DNA from: Clostridioides sp.
GTDB lineage: Bacteria > Bacillota > Clostridia > Peptostreptococcales > Peptostreptococcaceae
Reading direction: 5' to 3'
Length of the DNA stretch: 64,000 nt
Assembly: GCA_031261505.1 (NCBI GenBank)
Contig: JAISJN010000008.1
Span: forward strand, 62,001-126,000
Numbering within the stretch: the stretch's first letter is position 1; each line of letters begins with the position of its first letter. The translations under genes were made by a program, and so were the position numbers. The notes under the pieces were generated by a model that saw nothing but the letters and a program-made list of their open reading frames with translations, was not told where the DNA came from and made no database searches. This document shows, in pieces, positions 1-10,039 of this stretch.

Positions 1-1314
1 CAGGTGAATTTTAGAATTCAGGTGGTTTTTATCCGCAGCTATTTCATAGTAATGTCTTGCACTCTTCGGATTTCCAAGATCCTCGTAAATCTTTGCCAGT
101 CTGTAACTCGATTCGACATCGCCGTTTTCAGATGCTGTCTTATACCAATGAGCAGCCTCTTCCATATTGTCTATTTTTTCATATAGATTAGCCAATTTTA
201 TCTGACTTGATAGCGAGTTTGTCACCTTTAAATAATACGATATCGCTAAATCAGGTGCATCGTTTTGACTGTAGAGGTCTCCTAGATTTTCTATTGAAGC
301 CTTGCAACCTACAGCAATCGCATCTTGATAGTATTTTATCGCTCTATCGTAGTCTTTTTCTTCGAAATATATACCTGCCAAGTTGTTCTTAGCTTCTATT
401 ATATTCTCGTCAGAAGCCATCTTATAGTATCTTTTTGCGTTTTCGATCTCGTCTTGTCTATTGTATAGGTTAGCTAGTCTAAACATAGATAAGACGTGTT
501 CCTGAGCTACAGCTCCTTCATAATACTGGATAGCCTCATCTATTTCATCATCTCTATCATATATATACGCAAGTCTGTACTGAGATTTCATATCTCCCTT
601 ATCTGCACTCTTCTTGTAATATTTCTTCGCATCATCTAAATTTTCAAAGATCTCCATTAGCATTCCTAGATTGAATGTCCCAGCTACATGTCCTGCCTTG
701 TAAAGCTGCTTGTACAGCTCGATTGCCCCACTGCTCTCCCCATTTTCAAACATCAATACAGCTAGATTGTATTTGGCGTCGTCGTCCTCTAGATCTGATC
801 CCTGTTTATAAATCTCGTACGCTTCCTCGCCTCGTCCTTGTGATTCATACAGTATTCCCAGGTTGTAGTACGCAGATCCCAACTCGTTATCTGCTGCGTG
901 TTTCAACCATTTTTCACATCTCACTATATCGCCCATTAGATAATGTGTTACACCTAGATTGTTTTGAGCCTCAGCATGGCCCTTATTCGCTATTTTCTCG
1001 TACCAGTACAGACAAAACTCAAATCCCTTAAGTCTGTAGTACATATTTCCTATCTGGAATGCAGCTAGCTCACTTCCGTTTTTCCAAGCTTGAGATAGCC
1101 ATTCTTCAGCGTCCTTGTATTTTTCGTCTTCCATATATATCATTCCGAGCTTATACTGCGATTTTAGATATCCTTTTTCTCCAGCATTTTTGTAAGCGTT
1201 GATTGCATTGTCCATCTTGCCCATTTTTTCAAAAATAGCCCCCCTACTATGTGCTACTTTCGGATCACTAGGCAGATTTTTTAATTTTTTTATAGAGAAC
1301 TTTGTATTTTTCAC
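1..1314 (-). CDS. Sel1/TPR-repeat protein (3' end outside window)
   Basis: The minus strand is open from 1314 to the window edge (438 codons, no stop reached). The start is a GTG at 1314, nine bases after an AGGTGG site; an in-frame TAA lies just upstream. The protein has no obvious signal peptide and is almost entirely made of about eleven 34-36 residue helical repeats with the pattern A-x-x-x-L-G-x-(L/I)-Y and A-x-x-(Y/W)-(Y/L), typical of Sel1-like/TPR solenoids (for example NNLGVTHYLMGD, YNLGILYESQGR). Such solenoids are protein-interaction scaffolds. The partner and pathway cannot be read from the sequence. The repeat family is clear, the function unknown. Confidence 0.85.
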   Translation of the reverse strand, partial: MKNTKFSIKKLKNLPSDPKVAHSRGAIFEKMGKMDNAINAYKNAGEKGYLKSQYKLGMIYMEDEKYKDAEEWLSQAWKNGSELAAFQIGNMYYRLKGFEFCLYWYEKIANKGHAEAQNNLGVTHYLMGDIVRCEKWLKHAADNELGSAYYNLGILYESQGRGEEAYEIYKQGSDLEDDDAKYNLAVLMFENGESSGAIELYKQLYKAGHVAGTFNLGMLMEIFENLDDAKKYYKKSADKGDMKSQYRLAYIYDRDDEIDEAIQYYEGAVAQEHVLSMFRLANLYNRQDEIENAKRYYKMASDENIIEAKNNLAGIYFEEKDYDRAIKYYQDAIAVGCKASIENLGDLYSQNDAPDLAISYYLKVTNSLSSQIKLANLYEKIDNMEEAAHWYKTASENGDVESSYRLAKIYEDLGNPKSARHYYEIAADKNHLNSKIHL

Positions 1315-1702
1315 ATCTATTTACCACCTATCAATTATTTTATATTTGTCTATCCGTAATTTTCAATTGTCTATTATCTTGATTTATATGCAGTGGAAAA
1401 AAACTCCACTTATGTATATAATATTATAGCACAAAATCTAGATATCAACATTATCAATAGTATATCTTGTCCAGATACATAATTTTTTATTTATTTTTGC
1501 CTTAGTTGCAAGTAATTTTTCCTTAATTGTTTTTATTGCGAGTTTTGTAGTTTTTGAGATTATTACCAAGATTTCTGTCCACTGGATTTTATTTATTCAT
1601 TGTTATATAATAAGAAAGATGGTAATTTCGATGATGATTAAAGGATTCAAGTGAAACCCTATTAAATGAGAAATATATCATTAAAAAACCAAATATTTAG
1701 GG
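1315..1702. other. Divergent intergenic region
   Basis: AT-rich spacer of 388 bp between the divergently transcribed Sel1-like gene and the AEC permease gene. It must hold promoters for both. No convincing coding frame, repeat or strong hairpin was seen. Confidence 0.5.
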
Positions 1703-2632
1703 GTGATTAAACTGAGTTTTATCAACGTTTTTACACAAGTTGCCGTTTTGTTTATTTTAATTATAGTCGGCTACAGCATTAGAAAATTGGGGCTGTTAGA
1801 CGAAAATTCGACTTCTAAACTTTCCAATTTAACTATTTCATTATTTCTGCCTTCAATGATAATTGTGAGTATGCAAATAGATTATAGTAGTGCAATGATA
1901 CATAAGATTCTCGTTCTTTTATTAGTTTCTGTATGCAGTTATGCGATTTCGATACTCGTAGCGTACTTAATCAAGTTCATAATGAAATCTGATAGAAACA
2001 TTGGAATCTATCAATACGCACTTATTTTTTCTAATGTTACATTTATGGGTTATCCAGTAGTTAGAGCTGTATTAGGAGAACAGGGAATCTTTTATACAGC
2101 TATATACAATCTTCCATTTAACTTGCTTTCATTCACTCTAGGTGTGTACCTGCTTTCAAAGGGTAGTAAGGACTTTAAGTTCTCACCTAAGGAATTGATA
2201 AATCCGTCTTTAATTTCTGTATTCTTGGGACTATTGCTCTTTATTACAGGTCTTAGACTTCCAACATTCGTCAACAACTCTCTCGATTTACTCGGAAGCG
2301 TTACGACTCCTATATCTATGTTGGTCATAGGAAGTATGCTTAGTACCTCGTCAGCCAAAGAGTGTTTTATGAATAAGAAACTGTATATACTTTGTTTCAT
2401 TCGTCTGATCTTCTTGCCAGTGATTATCTACCTTGCATTTATGAATAGGATTGAAGACAGCTTGATTGCAGCTATACCGGTCGTAATTACGTCTATGCCA
2501 ACCGCTGCAAATACGGCGATAATGGCAAACCAATACGATGCCGATGTCACTATAGCTTCTCAATGCGTGTTTATGACGACATTGTTTTCGGTTATAACAA
2601 TACCGTTGGTAAATCTTATACTTCTAGGCTAA
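1703..2632 (+). CDS. AEC-family (auxin efflux carrier-like) permease
   Basis: A 309-residue hydrophobic protein with about ten membrane segments arranged in two halves, as in the AEC family (PF03547), whose bacterial members export or take up small organic acids such as malate. Family-like features are an N-terminal segment ending near Y-S-I-R-K-L-G, a helix with G-Y-P near the middle (NVTFMGYPVV), and a C-terminal P-T-A-A-N motif. The substrate cannot be assigned. Start: the GTG at 1703 lies inside the only good Shine-Dalgarno sequence (TAGGGGTG); a CTG at 1712 has ideal spacing and may be the real start. The gene stands alone on the plus strand, followed by a small membrane peptide gene. 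Confidence 0.85.
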   Translation: MIKLSFINVFTQVAVLFILIIVGYSIRKLGLLDENSTSKLSNLTISLFLPSMIIVSMQIDYSSAMIHKILVLLLVSVCSYAISILVAYLIKFIMKSDRNIGIYQYALIFSNVTFMGYPVVRAVLGEQGIFYTAIYNLPFNLLSFTLGVYLLSKGSKDFKFSPKELINPSLISVFLGLLLFITGLRLPTFVNNSLDLLGSVTTPISMLVIGSMLSTSSAKECFMNKKLYILCFIRLIFLPVIIYLAFMNRIEDSLIAAIPVVITSMPTAANTAIMANQYDADVTIASQCVFMTTLFSVITIPLVNLILLG

Positions 2633-2704
2633 GATTCAGCAAATAACTTGATTTTTGTTGAAAAGATTGCCATACTAATAGTATACGCTTTTAGGAGGTA
2701 TTTT

Positions 2705-2851
2705 ATGGATTTAGATTTGATATTTAAATTAGCAATAGCGATTGTCGCTGTTGGGGTTTCTGTTAAATTGTTTAAAATAGTGGCAAACATGATGTTTAAG
2801 GTCGCTATAATAGCAGTTGTTTTAATTGTAATAGCAAGGCTATTTATGTAA
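2705..2851 (+). CDS. 48-residue two-helix membrane peptide
   Basis: The ATG at 2705 is preceded by a perfect AGGAGG (2693-2698), so this start is preferred over the in-frame codon at 2648. The peptide is almost wholly hydrophobic, with two predicted membrane helices (about residues 5-22 and 28-46), a lysine between them and an arginine near the end. A strong terminator follows within 15 bases. I do not recognise a family. It may be a small membrane protein of unknown role. The excellent ribosome site and the terminator argue that it is real. Confidence 0.65.
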   Translation: MDLDLIFKLAIAIVAVGVSVKLFKIVANMMFKVAIIAVVLIVIARLFM

Positions 2852-2865
2852 AAAAGCTAACAAGC

Positions 2866-2905
2866 AAAAAATGTCATCTACCGATATAGGTGGATGACAT
2901 TTTTT
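2866..2905. terminator. Bidirectional terminator
   Basis: A stem of about 12 bp (ATGTCATCTACC paired with GGTGGATGACAT) flanked by A5 on the left and T5 on the right, between two convergent genes (plus-strand peptide at 2705 and minus-strand ORF at 2912). It should stop transcription from both sides. The stem resembles the second hairpin of the intergenic repeat family. Confidence 0.85.
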
Positions 2906-2911
2906 AGATAT

Positions 2912-3142
2912 CTATATATTATTTAAGTCGATATACGCCTCTACCTGAGGTATGTACAACAACCCTTCACGTACATGTGTATTTCCAAATTCCTTTAGCT
3001 GATTTCCAGCCTCGTCTTCTGTTATCTTATACTTGATTATCTCGGAACTATCGTCAATTTCAGCTGTAAAATACAGCCCTTCGTATTGTTTGAACTTGAA
3101 GTTAAACTTAGCTCTCTCTAATTTAATCGCAATCTTTTTCAT
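2912..3142 (-). CDS. Small hypothetical protein downstream of ispG
   Basis: A 76-residue protein, basic at the N terminus and acidic after, with no membrane segment or signal peptide. It begins inside the end of ispG (20-base overlap), so it is probably translationally coupled; its own ribosome site is weak (AGGGAG 13 bases away). It ends just before a bidirectional terminator, making it the last gene of the dxr-rseP-ispG unit. I do not recognise the family. Its position and tight overlap are the main evidence that it is a gene. Confidence 0.6.
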   Translation of the reverse strand: MKKIAIKLERAKFNFKFKQYEGLYFTAEIDDSSEIIKYKITEDEAGNQLKEFGNTHVREGLLYIPQVEAYIDLNNI

Positions 3143-4196
3143 CTAAATTTTCTATCTCCCTTAAAAGTTCGTCTACTAGATCTTCGTCGCTTATCTTCCT
3201 TATTATTTTTCCTTTTTTAAATAGGAGTCCATCTCCTTTTCCACCGGCGATTCCTATATCTGCTTCTCTCGCCTCACCAGGTCCGTTGACAGCGCATCCC
3301 ATTATAGCTACAGTGATATCTTTGTCTATGTCCTTGATTCTTTCCTCTATCTCATTTGCTATACTTATCAAGTCTATATTGCACCTTCCGCAAGTTGGAC
3401 ATGAAATTATCTTTATTCTGTCGTTTAGAAGGCCTAGGCTTCTGAGTATTTCCTTGCCTACTTCGACCTCCTGTACTGGGTCTCCGGTAAGCGAGATCCT
3501 TATCGTATCTCCTATTCCATGAAGAAGTATAGCTCCTACTCCAATTGAAGATTTAATAGTTCCTTTTTTTACGCTTCCAGACTCTGTAATCCCTACGTGG
3601 AGTGGATAATCTACTTTTTCTGATATAAGTCTATACGCTTCCACTGTTTTGAATATATCAGATGATTTAAGTGAGATAACCGTATTGTAAAAATCTAGGT
3701 CCTCTAGTATTTTCACATGTCCAAGTGCGCTTTCAACCAATGCCTCAGGAGTTGCTGATCCGTATTTTTCAAGTAGTTCCTTCTCTAGCGAACCTCCATT
3801 TACACCTATTCTTATCTTCAGGTTTTTTTCCTTACATTTCTCGACTATCTGCGCTACCCTACTAATGTTTCCGATATTACCTGGATTTATCCTTATACCG
3901 TCTATCCCCTGCTCTATAGCCTCTAAAGCTAGTCTGTAGTCAAAGTGGATATCAGCTATCACCGGTATATTCGCCTGTTTCTTTATTGCTCCAAGTGCCT
4001 TAGCTGCGACCATATCAGGAACAGCTACCCTGACCATGTCGCATCCAGCCTTTTCCAGGCTTTTAATCTGTCCCACAGTTGCTTCTACATCCCTTGTATC
4101 TGTATTTGTCATCGACTGCACGGATATAGGGTTATTTCCTCCGATTATCCTATTCCCTACAGTGACCTCTCTTGTCTGTCTTCTCTCGTAACTCAT
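3123..4196 (-). CDS. ispG: 4-hydroxy-3-methylbut-2-enyl diphosphate synthase
   Basis: IspG/GcpE converts methylerythritol cyclodiphosphate to HMBPP, the penultimate step of the MEP isoprenoid pathway, using a [4Fe-4S] cluster. The 357-residue protein shows the N-terminal TIM-barrel region ([12 protein letters not shown]) and the cluster cysteines in CPTCGRC (about 264) and CAVNGPGE (about 299). The compact bacterial form lacks the plant insertion. Start: ATG at 4196 follows GGAGG by five bases; the ATG at 4208 lies within that ribosome site. It sits with dxr of the same pathway and rseP. An intergenic repeat lies directly upstream. Confidence 0.97.
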   Translation of the reverse strand: MSYERRQTREVTVGNRIIGGNNPISVQSMTNTDTRDVEATVGQIKSLEKAGCDMVRVAVPDMVAAKALGAIKKQANIPVIADIHFDYRLALEAIEQGIDGIRINPGNIGNISRVAQIVEKCKEKNLKIRIGVNGGSLEKELLEKYGSATPEALVESALGHVKILEDLDFYNTVISLKSSDIFKTVEAYRLISEKVDYPLHVGITESGSVKKGTIKSSIGVGAILLHGIGDTIRISLTGDPVQEVEVGKEILRSLGLLNDRIKIISCPTCGRCNIDLISIANEIEERIKDIDKDITVAIMGCAVNGPGEAREADIGIAGGKGDGLLFKKGKIIRKISDEDLVDELLREIENLDEKDCD

Positions 4197-4210
4197 CTTA
4201 TCCTCCATAT

Positions 4211-4304
4211 TATTTGAGATAAATATCCTACACCTCTATAAGTTCGGCAGAAATCTCATTTCAGTTGGGTGCATCCCCGCTAAATCTTTGAATCACCCTT
4301 TAAT
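4211..4304. repeat. Two-hairpin intergenic repeat, copy 1
   Basis: Member of the repeat family found throughout the window. On the minus strand it reads as the conserved GGTGATTCAA box, hairpin A (TTTAG..GGG paired with CCC..CTGAAA), TGAGA, hairpin B around TATAGAGGT, then ATCTCAAATAATAT. It fills the gap between rseP and ispG, so it is probably transcribed as part of the operon. Confidence 0.75.
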
Positions 4305-4307
4305 TTG

Positions 4308-4346
4308 AGAAAGATGTCCCCACCCATTGGCAGATGACATCTTTCT
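4308..4346 (-). terminator. Hairpin after rseP
   Basis: A perfect 11-bp stem (AGAAAGATGTC with GACATCTTTCT), with a 17-base loop, begins 4 bases after the rseP stop codon. No long U-tract follows, so it may be an attenuating or mRNA 3'-end hairpin rather than a full terminator. Its sequence resembles hairpin B of the repeat family. Confidence 0.55.
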
Positions 4347-4350
4347 ACGT

Positions 4351-5364
4351 TTATTTAAATAACCTCAATATATCTTTGTACGTTACAAATATCATAAATA
4401 CCATCAAAACTCCAAGTCCGATTAAGTTTACCATACCCTCTTTATTAGGATCGAATTTTTTCCCACCTCTTAGACCTTCGATGATGATCATTAAAATCCT
4501 CCAACCATCGAGCGCTGGGAATGGAAGTAAATTCAATATTCCAAGGTTCAAACTTATTATAGATCCGAAGTACAGTAGGTTTATAAAACCTGTCTTGGCT
4601 GCATCTGATACCATTCCAATTACTCCGACTGGTCCTGCAACTGAATTTCCAACTCCACCTGGAACTGTACCCGTCACAAGTTGACCGACGAATTTAACCA
4701 TCTGCACACTCATACTTCCGGTAGCTGTAAACGAACTGACGATGGATTTAATCACGCCCTTCTCCCTAAACTGAGATATACCTATTAGATATACTCCTTT
4801 TTCGAGCTTAGGTGTAACCGCTAGTTCTTTTTCTTTTCCATCTCTTAAAACTGTCATCTCTAGTTTTTTTCCTTTAGAAGCTCTAATCTCATTTACCGCA
4901 GTCTCCCAAGAATCTATTTTCTTGTCGTTTATGTCTACAATCCTGTCTCCGCTTTCAACGCCGACTACCTGAGCCGGACTGCTCTTTTGCACCTCGCCTA
5001 TAATAGCCTCCTGAGTAGGGACTCCTGTCACCATAAACACTGGAATCAGCAAAATTACAGCGAGTATTAAATTGAAAATTGGCCCTGCGAATATTACACT
5101 TAGGCGCTGAGGGATAGTTTTTTTACCAAATGCTCTCGGACTCTTAGAATCCTCGTCCTCGCCCTCCATACTCACGTATCCACCTATTGGAAAGGCTCTG
5201 ATAGAGTATTCCGTCTCTCCTCTTTTTCTGCTTATTATCTTCGGTCCCATTCCTATAGAGAATTCATGCACCAACACCCCACTCATCTTAGCGAATGAGA
5301 AATGCCCTAATTCATGTATAAAAATTATAACCCCAAACAATATAATCGCAACTATAATCGTCAT
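4351..5364 (-). CDS. rseP: RIP metalloprotease RseP (site-2 protease)
   Basis: Zinc metalloprotease that cleaves substrates within the membrane, typically anti-sigma factors or signal-peptide remnants. The 337-residue protein has HELGH at residues 17-21 in the first membrane helix, a PDZ domain in the middle (ESGDRIVDINDKKI), and the second active-site motif NLLPFPALDG near the C terminus. Start: ATG at 5364, seven bases after GGAG; the in-frame ATG at 5376 lacks such a site. It lies between dxr and ispG, a common order in Firmicutes. The substrate is not evident here. Confidence 0.95.
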   Translation of the reverse strand: MTIIVAIILFGVIIFIHELGHFSFAKMSGVLVHEFSIGMGPKIISRKRGETEYSIRAFPIGGYVSMEGEDEDSKSPRAFGKKTIPQRLSVIFAGPIFNLILAVILLIPVFMVTGVPTQEAIIGEVQKSSPAQVVGVESGDRIVDINDKKIDSWETAVNEIRASKGKKLEMTVLRDGKEKELAVTPKLEKGVYLIGISQFREKGVIKSIVSSFTATGSMSVQMVKFVGQLVTGTVPGGVGNSVAGPVGVIGMVSDAAKTGFINLLYFGSIISLNLGILNLLPFPALDGWRILMIIIEGLRGGKKFDPNKEGMVNLIGLGVLMVFMIFVTYKDILRLFK

Positions 5365-5464
5365 ATTTATCTCCATTTCTTATTACAAATTTGCCATTAG
5401 CCGTATCAGTATAAATCGATTGAGTATTATGTAGATTGCAATCTTGTAAGTCTTGTTCGATATA

Positions 5465-6622
5465 TTACTCGGCTAACAGGTTTTCAACGAATTCTCTACT
5501 CCATCTATCTATTTCAAGTATATCGTCTACAGTAGGATTTTCGATACTCATATGGTTTTCAAGTACCTTCTCTATATAGTATGGTATGTCATAGAAGCCG
5601 ATTTTATCCTCTAAAAATTTTCCGACTAGAATTTCATTTGCCGAATTGAGTGCTGCACAGTAAGTTCCACCCCTCTTTAGACATTCGTAGGCTAGACTTA
5701 GACATGGGAAAACTTCTGTATCTGGTTTTTCGAATGTGAGAGTTGCCACATCAGAGAAATTAACCCTACCAAGTCCTGTATTTTCAATCCTATCTGGATA
5801 TCCAAGCGCATATTGTATGGGCAGCCTCATATCAGGGCATCCAAGTTGAGCTATTATAGAACTATCCTTAAACTGTACCATAGAATGAATTATGCTCTGA
5901 GGATGAACTACTACATCTATTTGATCGTAGTCTACATCGAACAGCCATTTGGCTTCAATTACCTCCAAACCCTTGTTCATGAGAGTAGAAGAATCTATTG
6001 TTATCTTGTCACCCATAGACCAGTTTGGATGTTTTAGAGCTTCCTTCTTAGTAACATCGACCAATTCTTCTTTTTTCATACCCCTAAAAGGACCTCCTGA
6101 AGCAGTCAATATAACTTTTTCGATATTTTCGTATCTCTCTCCCTGTAGAGCTTGGAATATTGCACTGTGTTCGCTGTCGACCGGAAGTATCTTCACGCCC
6201 TTTTCCTTTGCCAGTTCAGTTACAAGCTTCCCTGCAGTTACCAATGTCTCCTTGTTTGCAAGAGCTATGTCTATCCCCTTCTCGATTGCGGATACAGTAG
6301 GTACTAGACCTATCATGCCTACCACTGCTGTCAAGAGTATATCTATATCGTCTAATGTGGAAATAGCCTTTAATCCGTCCATCCCACCCAATACTTCAAC
6401 ATCTATATCGTCAGGAATCATTTCCTTGAGTCTGATACATGCATCTTCGTCAAACACACATACATAACCAGGTTTAAATTCCAGAATTTGCTTCAAAAGT
6501 AAGTCTACATTAGAGTGTGCTGAAATCGCCCTCACTTCAAATTTGTCTTTGTTGCTTCTAACTACATCCAAGGTCTGTTTTCCTATTGAGCCAGTAGACC
6601 CCAGTATTGATAATCTCTTCAT
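5465..6622 (-). CDS. dxr: 1-deoxy-D-xylulose 5-phosphate reductoisomerase
   Basis: Dxr (IspC) makes methylerythritol 4-phosphate from DXP with NADPH, the committed step of the MEP pathway. The 385-residue protein has the nucleotide-binding [14 protein letters not shown] at its N terminus, the metal/substrate motif [10 protein letters not shown], and [23 protein letters not shown]. The length is normal. The start at 6622 follows AGGGGAGG. A good -10 element (TATAAT, 6668-6673 on this strand) lies upstream after the cdsA terminator, so dxr-rseP-ispG probably form their own unit. Confidence 0.97.
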   Translation of the reverse strand: MKRLSILGSTGSIGKQTLDVVRSNKDKFEVRAISAHSNVDLLLKQILEFKPGYVCVFDEDACIRLKEMIPDDIDVEVLGGMDGLKAISTLDDIDILLTAVVGMIGLVPTVSAIEKGIDIALANKETLVTAGKLVTELAKEKGVKILPVDSEHSAIFQALQGERYENIEKVILTASGGPFRGMKKEELVDVTKKEALKHPNWSMGDKITIDSSTLMNKGLEVIEAKWLFDVDYDQIDVVVHPQSIIHSMVQFKDSSIIAQLGCPDMRLPIQYALGYPDRIENTGLGRVNFSDVATLTFEKPDTEVFPCLSLAYECLKRGGTYCAALNSANEILVGKFLEDKIGFYDIPYYIEKVLENHMSIENPTVDDILEIDRWSREFVENLLAE

Positions 6623-6706
6623 TGATTTTCCTCCCCTTTAAATCATGGGCAATACGTCCACTAGTTAATTATACCATTATTGAGTGAAGAATTCACCCAA
6701 AATAAG

Positions 6707-6728
6707 AGCCCCAGTATATACTGAGGCT
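6707..6728 (-). terminator. cdsA terminator
   Basis: On the minus strand the hairpin AGCCTCAGT-ATAT-ACTGGGGCT (9 bp with one G-U pair) overlaps the cdsA stop codon and is followed by CTTATTTT. It separates the cdsA unit from dxr. Confidence 0.7.
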
Positions 6729-7506
6729 AGCTTAAAAATATTCTTATTGTGTTATAAATAAAAGGTGCTACCATGATAACGCTGTCAAATCTATCTAATA
6801 CCCCACCGTGCCCTGGTATCAGCTTCCCGTAATCCTTAATGCCAACGTATCTCTTAATTGATGAAGCGAATAAGTCCCCAAACTGTGCGATTACACTTCC
6901 TATACTTCCTAATAGAAACATCACTATCATGTCTATATTGAAAAAATAACCGAAAATCAAACAGACAACAGTGCTTCCTATTACTCCGCCCAAACATCCT
7001 TCCACAGTCTTTTTTGGACTTATAGAAGGTATTAGCTTGTGCTTACCGATTGCACTTCCAACGAAATACGCAAATATATCCGTCACAAAGGCTATAATGA
7101 ATATTATCCATACATAGATACTTCCCTTTTGAAAATTATCCATAGTCAAAGAAACACAGTCCATCAGAAGTCCAATATAAAAAATTCCTAAAAATGATAC
7201 CGATAGATCTATTACGTTCTTCTTGCTGTTTAAGATGAATAATATGCCAATAATGAATAAAGCAAATACCGCTGTGTAAGTGTACGCTACAGGTAATTTG
7301 AAAATATTTTTTACGGCGATATAAAATGCAAAGGCATATCCTATACTGAATATAGGGTGTATATCCTTGTGTTCAAACGCTTTGTAAAATTCATGTAACG
7401 CGATCCCAATCAAAATCGACTCTACTACATAAAGAGGAGTACCCCCAAATAGAAGAACGATTAGAAGCGGGATTAAAACCAATGAGGCAATAATTCTCGT
7501 AAGCAT
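6727..7506 (-). CDS. cdsA: Phosphatidate cytidylyltransferase
   Basis: CdsA makes CDP-diacylglycerol from phosphatidate and CTP, feeding all phospholipid synthesis. The 259-residue protein has about seven or eight membrane segments and ends with the family signature around KDYGKLIPGHGGVLDRFDS. The start at 7506 follows GGAG by eight bases. It lies 13 bases after uppS, so the two are co-transcribed, as in many Firmicutes. Confidence 0.96.
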   Translation of the reverse strand: MLTRIIASLVLIPLLIVLLFGGTPLYVVESILIGIALHEFYKAFEHKDIHPIFSIGYAFAFYIAVKNIFKLPVAYTYTAVFALFIIGILFILNSKKNVIDLSVSFLGIFYIGLLMDCVSLTMDNFQKGSIYVWIIFIIAFVTDIFAYFVGSAIGKHKLIPSISPKKTVEGCLGGVIGSTVVCLIFGYFFNIDMIVMFLLGSIGSVIAQFGDLFASSIKRYVGIKDYGKLIPGHGGVLDRFDSVIMVAPFIYNTIRIFLS

Positions 7507-7519
7507 TTAAATCGTCTCC

Positions 7520-8254
7520 CTACTTAAGTCCTCCAAATCTCCTATCTCTTCCTTGGTACGCCAAAATCGCCTTTTCAAGCTCTTCTGGTTTGAAATCTGG
7601 CCAGTGAATCGAAGTAAAGTAAAATTCAGCGTATGCTACTTCCCAAAGTAGGAAGTTGCTGAGTCTCTGTTCTCCGCTAGTCCTTATCACCAAATCAGGA
7701 TCTGGAATTGACTTTGTGCTCAAATAATTTTTCAATGTGTTCTCATCTATCTCGTCTATATCTATACTGCCGTCCTTACATCCATTTACGATTTTTACAA
7801 TAGCTGAGCTTATATCGGCCCTAGCCCCGTAGTTGAGCGCTAGATTCAAGTTAACTCCAGTGTTGTCTTTAGTCAAATCTTCTATTTTTGCAAGCTCTAC
7901 CCTGCATTTTGCAGGCAACTTGTCCGTAAATCCTATAGCGTTGACCTTTACGTTATTGCTATGGAGTTCTTTAGCTTCGTTTCTTAAATATTTTGCTAGT
8001 AAATTCATCAGAGTATCTACCTCAAGCTTAGGTCTATTCCAGTTTTCAGTAGAGAAGGCGTATAGGGTTAGGTATTTAACTCCAAGAGATGAACATTTTT
8101 TTACGATATCTCTGATCGCCTCTACCCCAGCCACATGTCCTGCAGTCCTAGGTAGAAATCTCGCCTTTGCCCATCTTCCATTTCCATCCATGATTATTGC
8201 AATGTGGGTAGGAACATTTTCTAAATCGATTTCTAGCGTATTTTTATTATTCAT
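7520..8254 (-). CDS. uppS: Undecaprenyl diphosphate synthase
   Basis: A cis-prenyltransferase adding isopentenyl units to make the C55 carrier lipid for peptidoglycan and wall polymers. The 244-residue protein has IAIIMDGNGRWAK near its N terminus (catalytic Asp) and the C-terminal RTSGEQRLSNFLLWEVAYAE. Start: ATG at 8254, following GGAGG; the longer frame (8290) adds 12 residues without a ribosome site. It sits in the frr-uppS-cdsA block. Confidence 0.96.
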   Translation of the reverse strand: MNNKNTLEIDLENVPTHIAIIMDGNGRWAKARFLPRTAGHVAGVEAIRDIVKKCSSLGVKYLTLYAFSTENWNRPKLEVDTLMNLLAKYLRNEAKELHSNNVKVNAIGFTDKLPAKCRVELAKIEDLTKDNTGVNLNLALNYGARADISSAIVKIVNGCKDGSIDIDEIDENTLKNYLSTKSIPDPDLVIRTSGEQRLSNFLLWEVAYAEFYFTSIHWPDFKPEELEKAILAYQGRDRRFGGLK

Positions 8255-8295
8255 ATTTCGTCCTCCAACACAAATTTTTAACTCTGTCAAAGTAC

Positions 8296-8318
8296 GTCAT
8301 CCACCTGAGGTGGATGAC
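8296..8318. other. Perfect short palindrome between uppS and the PASTA-like gene
   Basis: GTCATCCAC and GTGGATGAC form a 9-bp perfect stem with a 5-base loop and no U-tract on either side. It is therefore not a classical terminator. The arms match those of the terminator at 2866-2905, suggesting a common origin with hairpin B of the intergenic repeat. Confidence 0.6.
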
Positions 8319-8328
8319 TATACCTAAA

Positions 8329-8520
8329 TTATTGCAATGAGTCTGTAAAATATGTGACTATTAACTCCACACCCTCGTCGACTTGTTTCGCCCTTATGAC
8401 CCTGGGTATTGTAAGTCTGTCCTTATCTTTCTTACCTTCTATATATTTTATGCAAAAATGTATATTTTTATTATGCAAATACTCTTTCGCCTCGTCGAGA
8501 TGTAGACCGAGTAATTCCAA
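8329..8520 (-). CDS. Small single-domain PASTA-like protein
   Basis: A 63-residue protein starting at a TTG (8520) seven bases after a GGAGG that overlaps the frr stop codon; this choice avoids a long N-terminal extension inside frr. The sequence reads like one PASTA domain: GLHLDEAKEYLHNKNI at the start, strand-rich middle, then QVDEGVELIVTYF at the end. PASTA domains usually occur in repeats in penicillin-binding proteins and PrkC-type kinases and bind wall fragments. Here there is no signal peptide or membrane helix, so it should be cytoplasmic. Family assignment by pattern only. Confidence 0.65.
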   Translation of the reverse strand: MELLGLHLDEAKEYLHNKNIHFCIKYIEGKKDKDRLTIPRVIRAKQVDEGVELIVTYFTDSLQ

Positions 8521-8522
8521 GA

Positions 8523-9080
8523 TTACACCTCCATGATGTCTTTTTCTTTGATAGTTAAAAGTGCATCTATATCCTTTATACATTTATCAGTTATCTTTTG
8601 AACTTCTTCTTGTGCTTTTTTAAGATCGTCTTCAGAAAGTTCTCCGTCTTTTTCCATTTTTTTGATCTTGTCATTTGCATCTCTTCTATCGTTTCTAGCT
8701 CTTACTTTGAACTCTTCAGTAACTTTTCCAGCTCTCTTAGCTAGCTCTTTTCTTCTTTCTTCTGTAAGAATTGGCACTGATATTCTTATTACTTCTCCGT
8801 CGTTTGTTGGATTTAATCCAAGGTCTGCTGTTCTTATAGCTTTTTCTATTTCAGATAGAGCTGTCTTGTCCCAAGGACTTACCATCAAAGTTCTGGGCTC
8901 TGGAACAGATATAGCACCTATTTGGTTTATTGGAGTCGGTGTTCCGTAGTAATCGACTCTTACCTTGTCTAGCATCTGTGCATTTGCTCTACCTGCTCTT
9001 ATTGTAGTAAATTCAACTTTTAATGCTTCGATCGTACTAGCCATTTTTTCTTCTAATTGTTTGTGAATATCAAGTTTCAT
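8523..9080 (-). CDS. frr: Ribosome recycling factor
   Basis: Frees ribosomes from mRNA after termination together with EF-G. The 185-residue protein has the family pattern KVDYYGTPTPINQIGAI, PWDKTALSEIEKAI and the C-terminal helical KKMEKDGELSEDD. Start: ATG at 9080, six bases after AGGAGG; the ATG at 9086 abuts the ribosome site. It follows pyrH by 39 bases in the conserved pyrH-frr order. Confidence 0.97.
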   Translation of the reverse strand: MKLDIHKQLEEKMASTIEALKVEFTTIRAGRANAQMLDKVRVDYYGTPTPINQIGAISVPEPRTLMVSPWDKTALSEIEKAIRTADLGLNPTNDGEVIRISVPILTEERRKELAKRAGKVTEEFKVRARNDRRDANDKIKKMEKDGELSEDDLKKAQEEVQKITDKCIKDIDALLTIKEKDIMEV

Positions 9081-9119
9081 AGTCATCCTCCTATTATTTA
9101 AATATATTTATTTCTCAGT

Positions 9120-9878
<759 letters not shown>

Positions 9879-9996
9879 TTAAAAGTCTGTTCATTACCTA
9901 TATTAAAACTCTATTTAAATTATATCATTTTTTTAGGATATTTTTTCTAATAATTGATAAAAACTTTGGATACATGTATATATCCCCACGTTTTAA

Positions 9997-10025
9997 AAAA
10001 GAGAACACGCAAGGTGTTCTCTTTT
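9997..10025 (-). terminator. tsf terminator
   Basis: A 12-bp perfect stem (AAAAGAGAACAC with GTGTTCTCTTTT, loop GCAAG) just after the tsf stop codon, followed by a U-rich stretch on the minus strand. It ends the rpsB-tsf unit. Confidence 0.9.
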
Positions 10026-10039
10026 ATGATCACTATTTA

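Noticed and set aside
5949-6467. 172-codon plus-strand open frame
   Set aside because: Shadow of dxr, which has full motifs and length on the minus strand.
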